Positions 25,540 to 37,886 of a stretch of DNA of 64,000 nt are shown in pieces. Source of the DNA: Trichobilharzia regenti (Eukaryota; Platyhelminthes; Trematoda; Strigeidida; Schistosomatidae); NCBI GenBank assembly GCA_944472135.2, contig CALYDD020000398.1, positions 1 through 64,000 on the forward strand, given 5' to 3'. A model generated the notes under the pieces. That model made no database searches. It worked only from the letters and a program-made list of their open reading frames with translations, and had not been told where the DNA came from. Position numbers and translations under genes: made by a program. Position 1 is the first letter of the stretch. Every line of letters starts with the position of its first letter.

Positions 25540-26080
25540 TCTACATCTACAATGTATATATATATAATTATTATTGTTCCCTTGGGTTCCTAAGGGAACA
25601 TAGGGCTTCAAATGCAAGTCTCCACTTGCCACCTCCTTCAGACCGAATTTTGTTGTTGATTCTGGCTGAGTGACGAAGATTTCCAGATTGATTTCAGGTT
25701 GATGAATGTATTTCTCGCCCCCCACCCGATTCTCGCTCGATTTGACATCCTCGTCCGTTCCAACTACCTGTAGTTGAGACAATGCTCCCTAGATAAGTGA
25801 ATGAAGTAACCTCTTTGAAATCCCTCTCGTTGATGGTGATTGGCCCTGGATGTTGCTGCTGTTGTTGGTTGGTTGGTTGTTTTTATTACCTCCGTCTTGT
25901 CTATGTTCACTTGAAGTCCTGGCTTCACCGGCTGCTTCTTCGACCAGTTTGTCGGTTTCCGCTTGTACGTCTTCGATTTTGTGTGACATCAAACATTAAT
26001 CATCGCCACGCGAAATCCAGGTCTTATAGCTTCTTCGCGTCGGTCCAGGATATTCCTGTCTTCTCGTTTCTCACTGTCTG
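25540..26080 (-). mobile_element. RTE-type fragment (RT motif C and downstream)
   Basis: Minus-strand remnant. Near 26020 is a DLDFA-type degenerate catalytic box, followed by the VQAETDKLVEEAA helix region (near 25950), the KEVTSF-like strand and TDEDVKS (near 25745), an order characteristic of RTE elements. It ends in a short TA-rich stretch at 25555. It is separate from the neighbouring fragment at 26120-26700, because the protein order is reversed between the two. Confidence 0.65.
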
Positions 26081-26083
26081 ACG

Positions 26084-26084
<1 letters not shown>

Positions 26085-26116
<32 letters not shown>
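26085..26116. repeat. TA microsatellite
   Basis: Pure TA dinucleotide run of about 30 bp lying between two RTE fragments. Confidence 0.95.
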
Positions 26117-26117
<1 letters not shown>

Positions 26118-26119
26118 TA

Positions 26120-26700
26120 TTCACTTGAGTTCCGAGTGAAACGTAGAGCTTCAGCAACACATTTCCACATTGTCCTATGATCTGATATCCTCCTCAGCTC
26201 GAACAACGGCTGTCCACCTTCTCCCATCTCCGACATACACTATCTCCAGCTCGTCACTTTGCATTAACACTCCACTCGAACGACAACCTGCAATTAGCGC
26301 TATATCATTCAACTGCGTCCTCAATGTTCGCCCCATCCATGTCATTTTCTCCTACATATTTGTTAAGCGATCGACTCTCGCCTGTTCGTTTGTTCCCATA
26401 GCTTTCTGGTACTAATTCACTCTGGTCGGCCATTTGATCCTCAGTATGGAGCCAGCGAAGGTAGTTGGCGATGAAAGTGTGCAACAGGCTGTTGAAAATC
26501 CTCTTCGTTATACGCCAGGTTTCCGACCCTTATAGATGGATTGACTTGAGATTGCTGCTGAAAATGTGAATCGTTTTCTTTATTCTTGCTGAGTGCAGAA
26601 GATTTTCGAACTGGTTTCAGGTTGATGAATGCGTAGCTTACCTTCCCGTTTCTTACTCTGACATCTGCATTTACAAGGTGAGATGGAGAGATACACATGG
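26120..26700 (-). mobile_element. RTE-type fragment (C-terminal part)
   Basis: Close relative of 2790-3160. On the minus strand: RVRNGKVSYAFINLKPVRKS, GSETWRITKRIFNSLLHTFI, LRWLHTEDQ, MTWMGRTLR. The open frame 26441-26728 covers part of it. Identity to the left-arm copy is very high from 26288 to 26625, then both diverge, so the two inserts are young members of the same subfamily. Confidence 0.7.
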
Positions 26701-26779
26701 ACGTTAGGATTAATAAATGGTATATCACAGGAGATCAGATGTTTTTTTAATAGCACACAGAGGTGATTGTATAGGTGAT

Positions 26780-29700
26780 GACCCCGAGGCCCACTCTGCA
26801 CCTCACGGAGCACTACACTCATGACACGACTTAAATACAACCTATGAATCTCAACCAAAATACATACATTCACAAATTAATACACGTGACAATCATTTGG
26901 TATGAAGTAAATACACAGAAAAACGTATTTTCTGAAGGATTATTTACAAATATTTTAGCTTTGTTTACTTGTGTCTCACCGGCTCAACCAACCACTTCGT
27001 TCCCACTTCAGTATGAATTTTAGAAAGGACAGAAGCAATAATAAAGTCAGAAAAATGCAAAAAGTTTCAAATTCTACTGGCTTCACACAAAGCGTCACAA
27101 ACAACATAAAAACAGATTTTTATAATCAGATAACAAGGAATATTCTGTACAAGATATTTAAATGTGTATATTTTTGCACAGAGAAAAATTATAGAAGGAA
27201 ATGACGTTGTTAGTGATACAACGTGCATATTGTTTTGAAAGACTCAAAATTTGACTTATATATCGTAGGATGAACGATTCGCACTGAAGCGGACGTGGTT
27301 TGTGTCAGTACGCTTATGTTTCCTTGAAGATTTCACTTGTATCGCGATAGGAATTCTATAGTGTTGTCTTATTTGTTGTATTGGGAAGGCCACCGTCATC
27401 AACCACTGTGCATTCTGAGCTAGCTGTAACTTGAATCAGACTCACGCTTAATAGGTTACTGCAAAATATTGATTATTTCGTTGATTTTGATTCAGTAGAA
27501 TGGAATTGTCAACGATGTGAACATGATATATTTAGGGGGTTATAAATAATAATTTATGATGAAGGCAGGGACACTACTGTAATGCAGGTGGGTTTTACCT
27601 GAACATTTGGGCTATACTCCTTCAGCTTCATAGATGAAATCTGACATAGATTGGAGTTGTAACGTACTCTACTATACTGTGCAGTGAGACATGCCGAACT
27701 TAGTAGTGTTGACAAGCCACATGCATGTCACTTTGACGACATATATCAGGACAGTTGTAAGTTGAAATTCATAGACCACTGGATTATATCCCAGTGCCTG
27801 GATGAACTACAAAAACAGCTATTGATCAGAAGGTCCCAGCCCTGTGTACCACTGAGTGCGTGCTGTTGAACAATTCCAAAATATGGGAAGAAAACAGCTG
27901 TGCAGCACTGCGAGCTGCTTTTCCAACGCTTCTTTAACTCATGTTAATTCGTTAACAATTGTGTAACCGATCAGTTCTCGGCAGACTCATACTTCATGTA
28001 AAGTTATTTTGTTTTTGAGGGTAAAAAGTAGATTCGCCGAAATCGACAAATACTCTTAGTTGGATCATCGTATACACAGACAGGTTCATCATCAATGACG
28101 TATCCGTGAGGTTGTGTTTATTGGAGTTCGCTGGAATCTGGTGTAAATTTACGGTAATTTGGTGCATATATCAAGTTTTTGCAGGAACAAATGCCACTCA
28201 TTTTAATCTGAACTGCAAAATACCCTCACACATTGTATTCATCTACATCACACTCTCACACTTTTGCATTGACAAACTTGAAGTGTATTGAATACACACT
28301 TTCTCAATCCTCATGGTACTTCAAAATGTAAATAACTATGCTTTTTACACATTTACTAAATTTAATGGAAGTGAACTGTGTTTAGGCGATTTGCGGGTCA
28401 AAATATTGTGTACGTGAGTAACAGACAACTGAGCCAAGAAAATTTTCTTTCTGATTGAGGTCATTTTTTGAGGCTTGACAATCCTACTGATATTCACCGG
28501 ATAACGTATCGTTGTCGATTTCTGAAGAATAGGAGTCTGTGAGGAGGGGTTGTTGGACGAGTGAAATCGTCGACCCATTTCCTTATAAGTGACATTTGAG
28601 TTAGAATTCAAAGTGTATGCCATAGTTAGCGGTACAAAGGAGAAGATAGTTCGGAATCTGATGAGGTTATAATTGTTTTAGAATGGGGTGAAAGTTGACT
28701 GTATTTAGAATGGTGTCCACTTGACAAGTGTGAAGAAAGTGAAAGCATGTTCGCGAAGACATTGTAAGTTTGTCGCCAAAAAGAAAAGCGAATGATCAGT
28801 GCCGAATAAGAGACTCAGAGAAAGTTCTTTGTACTTGAATTTCGGAGTTGTACTGAGAATTCATCAGCGCGACGCAAAATGCACACTTTCCAAACACAAA
28901 TCTGAACGTTATCCGGTATAGGTAAGGGGAGCTCAAGAAAAACTATTACTAGCTGGATTCGGGAGCATTTTGTTAACTCTAGCCACTAAGTCTGCTCTGG
29001 GCTTTGTTCCAAGAATATCTACAATGTGAGGTCGAAGAGAATAGCAGGACGTCAAATTCACATATTTGTGAGTTGTGGAGGCTAAGAAGACTCGTGAATA
29101 CGATCCGTGAGTCTCTGATTACAAAAATATTGTTTAACTTCTTATTCTACTGCGACATAATTCCAGCTACTTAAAAGGTGATTGCCACAGAAATTATGTT
29201 CCAAATCAAGAGCGTTATTCCCGCCTTATCTATGCTCAAATACATCTGCATATGTTTATGCATACATGAAGTGAGTAAAGATGTAAGAGAATAACCGTTC
29301 GAGAAATATGTCATGGGAGATCGAATACAATATCGATGACATATTAGGATGTTTCAAATAGCTTAGTGATTATCATCCTACTTTCTTTGTTCTGATATTT
29401 TATGTCATATGCTAACTGCATGCTTATAACTTGTGTTTGTCTGTGTTTAATCTCTTATTTGAATGCTTCTCTTTGTGTTTGTCCGATGAATTGAATATTT
29501 GTTGTCTAGCCATGTGCTTTTGCTTGAGTGCCTGCGGGTTATTGCGACACTGGACTGTCTGAGGTGAGCGTTGATGTATGACTTTCGTGTGGAGAATGTT
29601 TTATCCTGCCTAGCTGGAAACATTCTACTCGATCCCGAGGCTGGCCTTGCAGTTGAATTTCGGTTAACCGATTTCGTTCTGTGCTTACTTAGTTGGTTAC

Positions 29701-32700
29701 CTTGTTTATGTGTAGCTGGCTTATAGCACTGCTGAGACAATTTCGAGGTTTCAGTGTTTCTACTGTTGAGCAGGACGACAAATAGATTCTTCGGTGAACA
29801 ATCATCTTTTAGTTGTCTTTGAAGCATTTTATCATTGTACATGTTTGAGGGGAATTTCTGACACCGAAACAGTAGGAGGCGAGTGTCAGTTCTCTGCTTG
29901 AAGACAACAATTCAGTTGATTTTCGTCCTTTCAATAGACGAACACAAAATTTCTCACTGTCTCTCTCAAGAGATACTGCTGATCTGTATTACCCTACTTG
30001 TTTCACCTCAGTCCAATCAGCTTCAAAATATTTTGTTCTTACTTTAACAATTATCAGAAAAACAATCGACCAGCACACATTTATAGATTACAAGTATATT
30101 TTTTAGAAGACGCCACACAACACAGTAAACACACAGATTTGCTAATTAGAGAACAGAGAATAATATACCAAATGGATATAAAAATATTTATTTAGATTGC
30201 ACTGACGGAAGCAGTGTGGTTTGGCAGACAATCCATGCACTTTGTTGTAAAATAAAACTTTTGACCTACTTTTGTAGAAGGAATTTCGTTGTGGTTAATA
30301 GGTAGTGGTTTACGGTAGCTGGCTGTTTGCTTCCATTTTCTTTGATAGTTTTGTTGCACCGCGATATGAAGTGGATGGGTTAGCGTTATTTTTTCTTGAT
30401 TGGAAAATATATCATGACTGTCAACTACGCGTGAAAAATACCCATATATTCATAAGTAAAAAGACAGTTTTTTTTGTTCAGCGAATAAATTCGTTTTCAA
30501 CGACTTCATTTTCAAGCTGCACAGTTGTATTCATATTCCAGGAAAAGGTTATTAATTGGCACTAGACAATTGCTCAGTCGATATACATATATATGTGATA
30601 AGAATAACGATAACTAAAATGTTACAAGGCGTGGAGTTGAGGTGGATAAATTACAGAATTTTTAAAGATTGTTCCATGAGTGGATTGATGTCAAAAATTT
30701 TTTAGAAATGTCAAGTGTTGTCTAAAAATTTAAAAAATCAGGAGTACGATTATGATAAGAATGAAGATGTGAATCAAAGTGGAAAGAATTCAAGTGGTAA
30801 AATAAAATTAAAAAAACTGGAAAGAACATTACTATGACCAAGGTAAAGAAAGGGGTTTGACAAAACGTTTTTGAACACATAATTTAGGTTTCTGTTCATG
30901 TATAGCTAAAGCTTCGGCTATGCATAAGTGAAGAAAACGCAAACTTTGGATCGATTCGATTTTGCCATGTAGATAACTTCGAAAGATGAATCACGTGGGG
31001 CTAAATGACCAAACCATAACAGGCGATCACAAATAGATGATTTCTCAGTTCTTCGTTCGCCTTTCATTAACCAAACCGGATAGTGTTCAGCAACACGTTT
31101 TCGGAGATTACGCTTACAACGTCCAATATAATCAGCTCCACAAGATCAGGTAAATGAGTAAATGCACAAAGATGTGGACAAAAGCGGTAATCTATCCTTG
31201 ACGCATTGTCTAATCCTATTTCGGCTGGTATAAACTAGATGCAAGTCAGCTGCAGGAAAAGTACGTTTAATACATTTAGATAAACGATTTTTAACCAATT
31301 CCGAAATGGTGTCACCTTTGAATGCAAGACTCAAACAGTTTTTTCTTTGGCACTGTGATTTGTCTAGGGGCGGATTCTTTCTTGATGTTACGTTCAATGA
31401 ACCTTGTGGGACAACCATTGTTAAGGAGATTTGATCGAAGGTTATCTAGTTCCCTTTCGATTGTCTCTGCAGAGCAGATTTTACGAATTCGGGAGCACAG
31501 GGAATGAATGAGGTTTCTCTTTCTCCCTAAAGGTACCCAACTGTTGAAGTTAGTGTACTATCCAGTGAATGTTGGCTTTCGGTAAATCGACCTTAACAGC
31601 GTTCCATTCTCTCTTCTATCTAGCTTAACATCAAGGAAATAAAACGAGGAGTTCGACTCTTCTTCGACCGTGAAAAGCAAAGATGGGTGAGAACCGTTAA
31701 ATATACCAAGAAGTTCGGCAGTTGAAGAGTTTTCATCACATACAATGAAGGTACCATCAATATATCTTTTATACATAAAACAAACTGTCGATGGTTTCCT
31801 TTAGTAGGCCATTCTCTGAGCTTGCCATGAAGACGTCCGCTAAGGGCGGTCCTAAAGGAGACCCCATGGCGACTCCATCCCTCTGATTATAGATGACATC
31901 ATTTAATGTAAATTGCACATTCAGTGTACATCTCTACGCGCGACTTCTCTTAATGTTGGAGGTATCTTGTTGTTGTCTTATTAGGCCACAAGACACTTCA
32001 GTTAACTATCAAACTACTGAAATGCATTCAGTAGGAATCATGTAGATTTTGTCAGGTTTTTACGATGAATGATTTCGTGTGATGAGTGACACTTCAGTAG
32101 CACTGAAGAGGGACCACTACAATTGATGTTGTGGCTGTTAGACAAGCGTCTGCGTACGACGTTGCAGAAATGCATTCCTTGAATAAGCCATTCATTTTTA
32201 GAATTTATCACCGTAATATTTATTCTAGACGCTCTTTATTTAGGCTGCATGCAATCCACTGTTTTTTTTGAGAACATTTTTCCATATTTTCAAAGGATAT
32301 TTCTTAGCCATTCTTTGTTTCTGATTTCCTTGTTGAATATCGCTAACATCATTTTCAACTGACTCCTTCACGCATGATACTTTCTGTGTTATCTTACGTT
32401 TCCACACTTCACTGTCCTCCAATTAAGGTTCCATTCATTTATTTTGCAAATGATGCCATTATGTTATCTCTTTTGAGGGCGTGTCCAGCACAAATCCATT
32501 TTTTGCTGCTGTTTTTTGGCTGCTTCTTGAGTTCCCTACCAAATATTTTTTCTTGACACAAAGCAGTTTCTGATCAATGTATGAAGGATCTGAAAGGCTG
32601 GAGACGAGCATTGGTAGAATATTTACAACTAACAATTAGACAGTGATTCAGAGTTTGCTGTTATTCAAAGATTCTCTGACTAATTTCACCACCAGTTACA

Positions 32701-33000
32701 TTCTTTTTCGAATGCTCATTGTATCTGCGTACATTCAAAGTTGAGGCTTTGTAAATGTGTTCTTAATGCACACAGAAAGTTTTTTTTTGATCTTTTAGAA
32801 TTCATGCTTCTTTGAACGCAACGAAATTCGTGAATCCCCACTGGGATGGATATTTGATGATTATTTTCGTGCTTTATAGTTGAAATTTATCAGGAATAGC
32901 GATATCCCATAAATCGATTTGAAATTTGATGATTTGAAAGTTGTGCTTTGATCTTGTAGAATTCATGCTTCTTCTCATAGCCATGAGCCAACAAATAACA
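26780..33000 (+). repeat. Diverged tandem unit, copy 1
   Basis: Shares with 36856-42510 and 42669-50900 an ordered series of blocks: GGAGCACTA...ATCATGACAC-like sequence (26810), the 26940-27290 stretch, the 27830-29560 stretch, and 32270-33000. Spacing differs because of transposons and deletions. Its second half was swept into the recent inverted duplication, so that part also exists in both palindrome arms. Confidence 0.7.
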
Positions 33001-33604
33001 GAACTCAGTCCACTCCTGATGCTATTTCTTTAAAATTCTCTATGAAATTAACAGAAAACTGTTACAGAAACACAAAACTGCCTACTAGACAAACAGGTCA
33101 AAAGTTGAATTTTACAACAAAATGTAGGAGTTGTCTAGGAAACTACCCTTTATGTCTATACAGTCTATATATAATTTTAGACAAATATGCTGACTGTATT
33201 ATTCTTTGTTATCTAATTATCACATCTGTGTATATTCGATGAAATGTTTTGTGTGTAGAACCAACGGAATATGCGAACATGTGAATTATCTTTTTCTTGC
33301 TTTCTGGTCACTTGTGTATATTTCAACGAAAATGATTAAAATGTTATCAATATTTCCTGTACACGACCAGGTGAAGATAGAAGACAAAATTGAAGTAGAG
33401 TGATAAAGTTCAGTGTGACATCTTGAAGCAAACTGTCAGAAAATATGAAGTGGTCTATTGTAAGGACAGGAAACCCTACTCGATATGGTGTAAACACAGG
33501 ATGCAGATCTGTTCATCTTATTGCATAGCTGTCCGAATCTTACTTGAGCAACGCATAGTCACGAAAAGCTTCAATACTGCAAAAGACCATTATTAGTCGA
33601 TAGA
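29192..33604. repeat. Second inverted duplication, distal arm (third copy)
   Basis: Reads in the same orientation as bases 1-4650 of the left palindrome arm and inverted to 20123-24535. It carries the right-arm version of the block that differs between the palindrome arms (here 32223-33160), so it was copied from, or has been converted by, the right arm. Beyond 33604 the sequence becomes a diverged inverted relative of 23900-24300 instead. Confidence 0.93.
30443..31938 (-). mobile_element. Penelope-like element remnant (third copy)
   Basis: Minus-strand copy of the 21790-23285 element carried along in the second inverted duplication. The RT end is at 31558-31776 and the GIY-YIG linker at 31146-31418. 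It shares the right-arm variants, including the phenylalanine-leucine difference from the left arm around 31680. It has the same inactivating lesions, so the duplication happened after the element died. Confidence 0.85.
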
Positions 33605-35499
33605 AAATATTTTTATCTACAAACGATACAACTAAAAACTGAAAATTACCCAAACCCTGCTGTTAGCCAGACACACTGACAAGGTAACTAACTAAGTGAG
33701 TAAAAAGCAAGAACTGTAGAATAGAATCAGCTGATCAAATTTCAACAGTAAAACTGGCCAAAGAATCGAGTAGAATATTCTCAGAAAGTTCGGATCAATC
33801 ACTCTCTTCACAAATAATACACCAACGCATCCCGCACACAATCCAACCTCATTGATTCACTCAAACAAAACCACATTTCAAAGCAACGCATCATCAATAT
33901 GTCTTCCAATCACAAAGGGAAACATTCCAATCAGAGATTTAACAATAACAAATAAACTTAATGAGGAATACGTCAACAGATGATATGCAAGCGTCGCTAC
34001 ATTTTTTCATTTCTCCACGTCGTCAGTGGAACAAAGGGTTGAAAGCTGTAGGCTGCAGTGCTACATAGCAAATTTGTAGACAAATATTTATAAGGTTATT
34101 TGAATTGTCCACGTAATTATTGAAGACTGTGATTAAACCATTCAGGAGGGATTTCACAGACAGTAATTCTGTAACATCTAAATTTAATTCATGAATACAC
34201 ATTCCCTTGCATATTTATACACTGTTAAGCATAGGAACAGTGGGGATTACCTTATCGGTTTGAATGATTATTTCAATTCCAAACACCTCTTAGATGCTAA
34301 GATTTATTTTTGGTAGAATAATGGACCAGAACACCTTTTTATCTATTCAGAATATGGGGTTATACTGAGAAATCGGCGGCATTCACACCAAACAAAATTT
34401 TGAAGCCTTGAAGTTTGTATTTCGCCCGGTCTGATGCTGCGGATAAGCCTAAAAGACGACTCTCGTGAAGGTGAGTGGCTTGAGTTAACTAAGTGTTCGG
34501 AAATTGAGCTACTTGCACACTTACGTTGTCATCTCGCTAGCTATTCCAGATAATTTACAGAGATGCGTTTACTGGAATGTGTGCGTTTTGTTCTAGAATG
34601 TGAAAAACTGAACAAATTTACAAAGTCCTAGGGTCCTACAAATAAAAGATATGAAGGAATATACACCGGTTCGATTGATCACCTGCAAAGGACAGAAAAC
34701 GAAAACAATCCGGAGCTCATGTTTATTCATTCACCAGGATAATGGAGATTTGATGAATTCACCACCCAAAAAGTACGCAGACAGTTATCTCATCCTGATC
34801 ATCTGCAAGGTAATTCAGGTGAATTCATTGCAATTTTTATTAGTACAGTTGTTTTTTCACAGCTATTGGGCCTAGTGAACACAGATAAATCTCAGAATTC
34901 CAATTGCAATGCGAATATGGACAAAGTATCCATTTACGAAGGGCACAGAATTACACTTCTGTTTTGACAGTATCTACGGTGGCTTACATTTCTTCTTCGA
35001 TACTGAACATCTCCCATAATTAAACTCACATTTCGCCTTGCATCAGAAAGAACTTCATAGAAATTTGTGCCCGTTCAGCTGCTGATTACACAAATTCTGC
35101 CATACCATCATACTAAGCACGGGTTTTGTTTAAAGAGAGAGAGTCAGCTATCACAGAAGAATCTATAAACGTTTTAAATCAGCCGGTGAACTGCAAAGTA
35201 TGAGCGAAGATTATTATTATTATTACTATAATCACACATATTATCTCTAATACAACTTACTCAAACTTCTTCAAGTTACAACAAACAATCTGTTTATAGT
35301 GGTTTCATTATTGGTATTGGAGAAGAAAGATGGTGTGAAATCGGGGTACAAGATGAGGAGGACGGCAGAAGATAGGCGAATGTGTAGATGTCACATTCGA
35401 CGCTTCAATACTTTCGTAGTATTATGAATTCATGTGTTCATGCAGACGTGAACTGAGATGTTCACTGTATGTTGTGGTTCGAGAACCTCTCTTATCTGA
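33605..35499. other. Stretch without recognisable genes
   Basis: Bases 33606-33960 are a diverged relative of 23900-24300, in the same orientation. The remainder has no ORF above 75 codons with support, no transposon ends, and an ATT microsatellite at 35212-35226. A strong donor-like GTGAGTGG at 34468 has no convincing partner. Confidence 0.5.
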
Positions 35500-36135
35500 G
35501 TTTCAAGTGGTGATATCGTTGTTTCATCTGCTACATTTAATCCAAAGAAATTACGCGGAGAAATTTCATCCTTCTCTTATTGAGTTGTGTTATTTCAGCT
35601 TCACTGGAATTTCTGATGTTGAAAGATAGCCATATATCTCCATTCGTTTCATCGTATGGATGTCACTCTTCTGCGATCCTTACTCATCACTTAAAATAGT
35701 CCAATTTTGTGCAGACGATAGAAGCTAATAGAAATGACTCATTGTGGATGTTTGTATGGCGGTATATTTATGGGTGTAAATTTCCACCTGGATCACAGTG
35801 AATCATCAGAAGCTTGAGGCGTTGTATGATTGCTGCAATGACTTCAGAATGTGACATGCGATCGTATTGATCGACTTGACAAGGAGATTAGAAAGTTGTG
35901 AGGTGTGAACCAAACGTGTTGTGGTTTGAATTCGGAAAGCCAATCGTTGAGTTCTGCTATGTAGTTGGACTTAGTGTCCTTGAGCTGTTCGAAGTCACAA
36001 AGTACCACGAGGACAGCGAAATAGCAGTTATTTGCTATGAAGTCGGTGCTGTTCCATGAAACTGTTGGACAGCTAAAGAAAATCCACTTCTTTCACAGTT
36101 GAACACTAGGTGCTGTAAAACCAAGAAGAATATTC
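35500..36135. repeat. Older inverted repeat, distal copy
   Basis: Diverged reverse complement of 24590-25405, lacking its middle 240 bp. It contains the partner of the exon-like segment on the minus strand. Confidence 0.8.
35862..36130 (-). pseudogene. Exon-like conserved segment of unknown gene (distal)
   Basis: The minus strand reads, with one frame change, SCPTVSWNSTDFIANN then CYFAVLVVLCDFEQLKDTK and SNYIAELNDWLSEFKPQHVW. It aligns residue for residue with 24600-24834 despite clear nucleotide divergence, which suggests it was once protein-coding. A one-base difference near 36085 puts a stop in the upstream part. Function unknown; it may be a duplicated fragment of a host gene. Confidence 0.4.
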
Positions 36136-36855
36136 TTGAGATCGTGGGATAAAAATTCATCAGGAAAGATCAAAAACGAAGTCATTCCCACAGACAGTAA
36201 AAACTCAAAGTGACACTGATTCACGCCAACAAAACACAACGTGATGCAACACATCATCCATGTACCGCAGAAGCACAAAAGCAAGCACTAGCAAAACACG
36301 GACATAAAACAGGGACAAGACCGAATAATAAGGAACAAGTCAACATACGACATGCAAATGTCAGTACAGCGATTACAGTCTAGAAGAAAAAGGATTCTAA
36401 TTTCAAAGTTAGTTGAAACATTCAAATCAGTATCATTAGTGGAAAAGGATCGTTCAGGAGGACTTCCCGGCACAATTATCATATTTCTATCTGCATTCAT
36501 CCTTTCCATGAGACAACCCGTGAATTGTTATACACGTTCTTACTTGTCTATAATGACTATCATCAATGTAAGAAAACTTTTAATTGACTTCAATGCTGGC
36601 TTCTGTTCCAACCCGTTTTCATTTGGCTAGACTGTGACAGCAGGTTTCACATGATTCACAGACTAGAATGTTCGGAATCTAGTCACTTGCTTCCATGTAA
36701 CTACGTGTAATATACGCCAATGGTCACATGACGAGACTGGGTGTTAATACTCCACAGTCACTGATGCCAAATGCCTCATGTGGTGTGCCACAAACTGTTT
36801 CAAACATGTGTTTTATCATCTCCAATTTCTGTGGCTTCTAGTCATCACTACAACA

Positions 36856-37886
36856 CTTAAAACCCTATCATGTCACATCACGCTATTGTCGAATTCATCC
36901 AGATGACAAGACAAACATGCACTAGTGCTGGACAACTATTCCAAACACACTGACTTGATTTTGTAGGAGTAAGTGGTTGGCTAAATTCATTTGCCTTCAT
37001 TTTACATCATTCAACAAAAGTGCTAGACAGTCACTGTTTTGGTTGACTAGTTAGGCTGTGGTTGGGCAGTCAATTATCCACGTCACTTCGATCTGCCACT
37101 CTCCAGTCAGCTAAGCAGACACCACTCCCACATGTTTCTGATTCTGAAATATATTTTGAGTCTTGCATTATGAAACTGTATCGTATTTGGTGGCTTTGTT
37201 GTCAAACAGAACAAATACATTTTGGTTTGATGATATCGGATTGAGTTGGCGAATAGGTGTATTGATGTCCTTCTTCTCGCAAAATTTTCATACATGCCCA
37301 TTGGAGAAATCAATCCTTCGTGAGGATAGAACGGGACACAGCTATCCAGCACGTTCTTATAATGAAACTGTCTCATTAGAGCCTAATTTCATTCATCATC
37401 TTGATCTAACTAAACATGAGTTAATTATTCAGTGGATGGCACTGTCTCATCTGGCATTCTGACCTATTCACTGTTGAACTGCTTTCAATGCTGAGACATT
37501 CTGAAATGAAAGAATAGTGTTGGCGTATGGCAGGATTTAAACAGTAACCAGTACAGGCTTTTGATCGCGTCAGTGTGTCCAACTAATTCATCACAACAAA
37601 TGAGGTGCTCCACCTGTTATGATCAGGGGTAAATTAAGTTTTTGAATAAAATCAACGTTCAAGATCTTCATCAAAGTCCTAGACGCCTAGTTTAACACTC
37701 ATGGCATAAATCTGAATTAAACAAAAACAATAACATGCATACTATGATCGGATTGAAAGAACTTTCTGTAAAAACATAGAGCTCAGTCGACACGACGCGG
37801 AGCACTAGAATCATGACACAAATTAACCAGTATCTGTGTAAGCTCCATCACAATGGATGCCTGGACAAATTTATACATATGATAGT
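36856..37886 (+). repeat. 1031-bp direct repeat, copy A
   Basis: Almost identical to 42669-43699 (constant offset 5813). By eye only two substitutions were seen (37750 and 37879). Ends: begins CTTAAAACCCTATCATG, stops after GATAGT. It has several short ORFs (37062-37244, 37163-37462, and 37107-37376 on minus), none recognisable. Confidence 0.95.

Noticed and set aside
36856..37886. LTR pair interpretation of the two 1031-bp repeats (36856 and 42669)
   Set aside because: No TG...CA ends, no target duplication, no primer-binding site or polypurine tract, and the sequence between them is a tandem-unit copy and not retroelement coding sequence.
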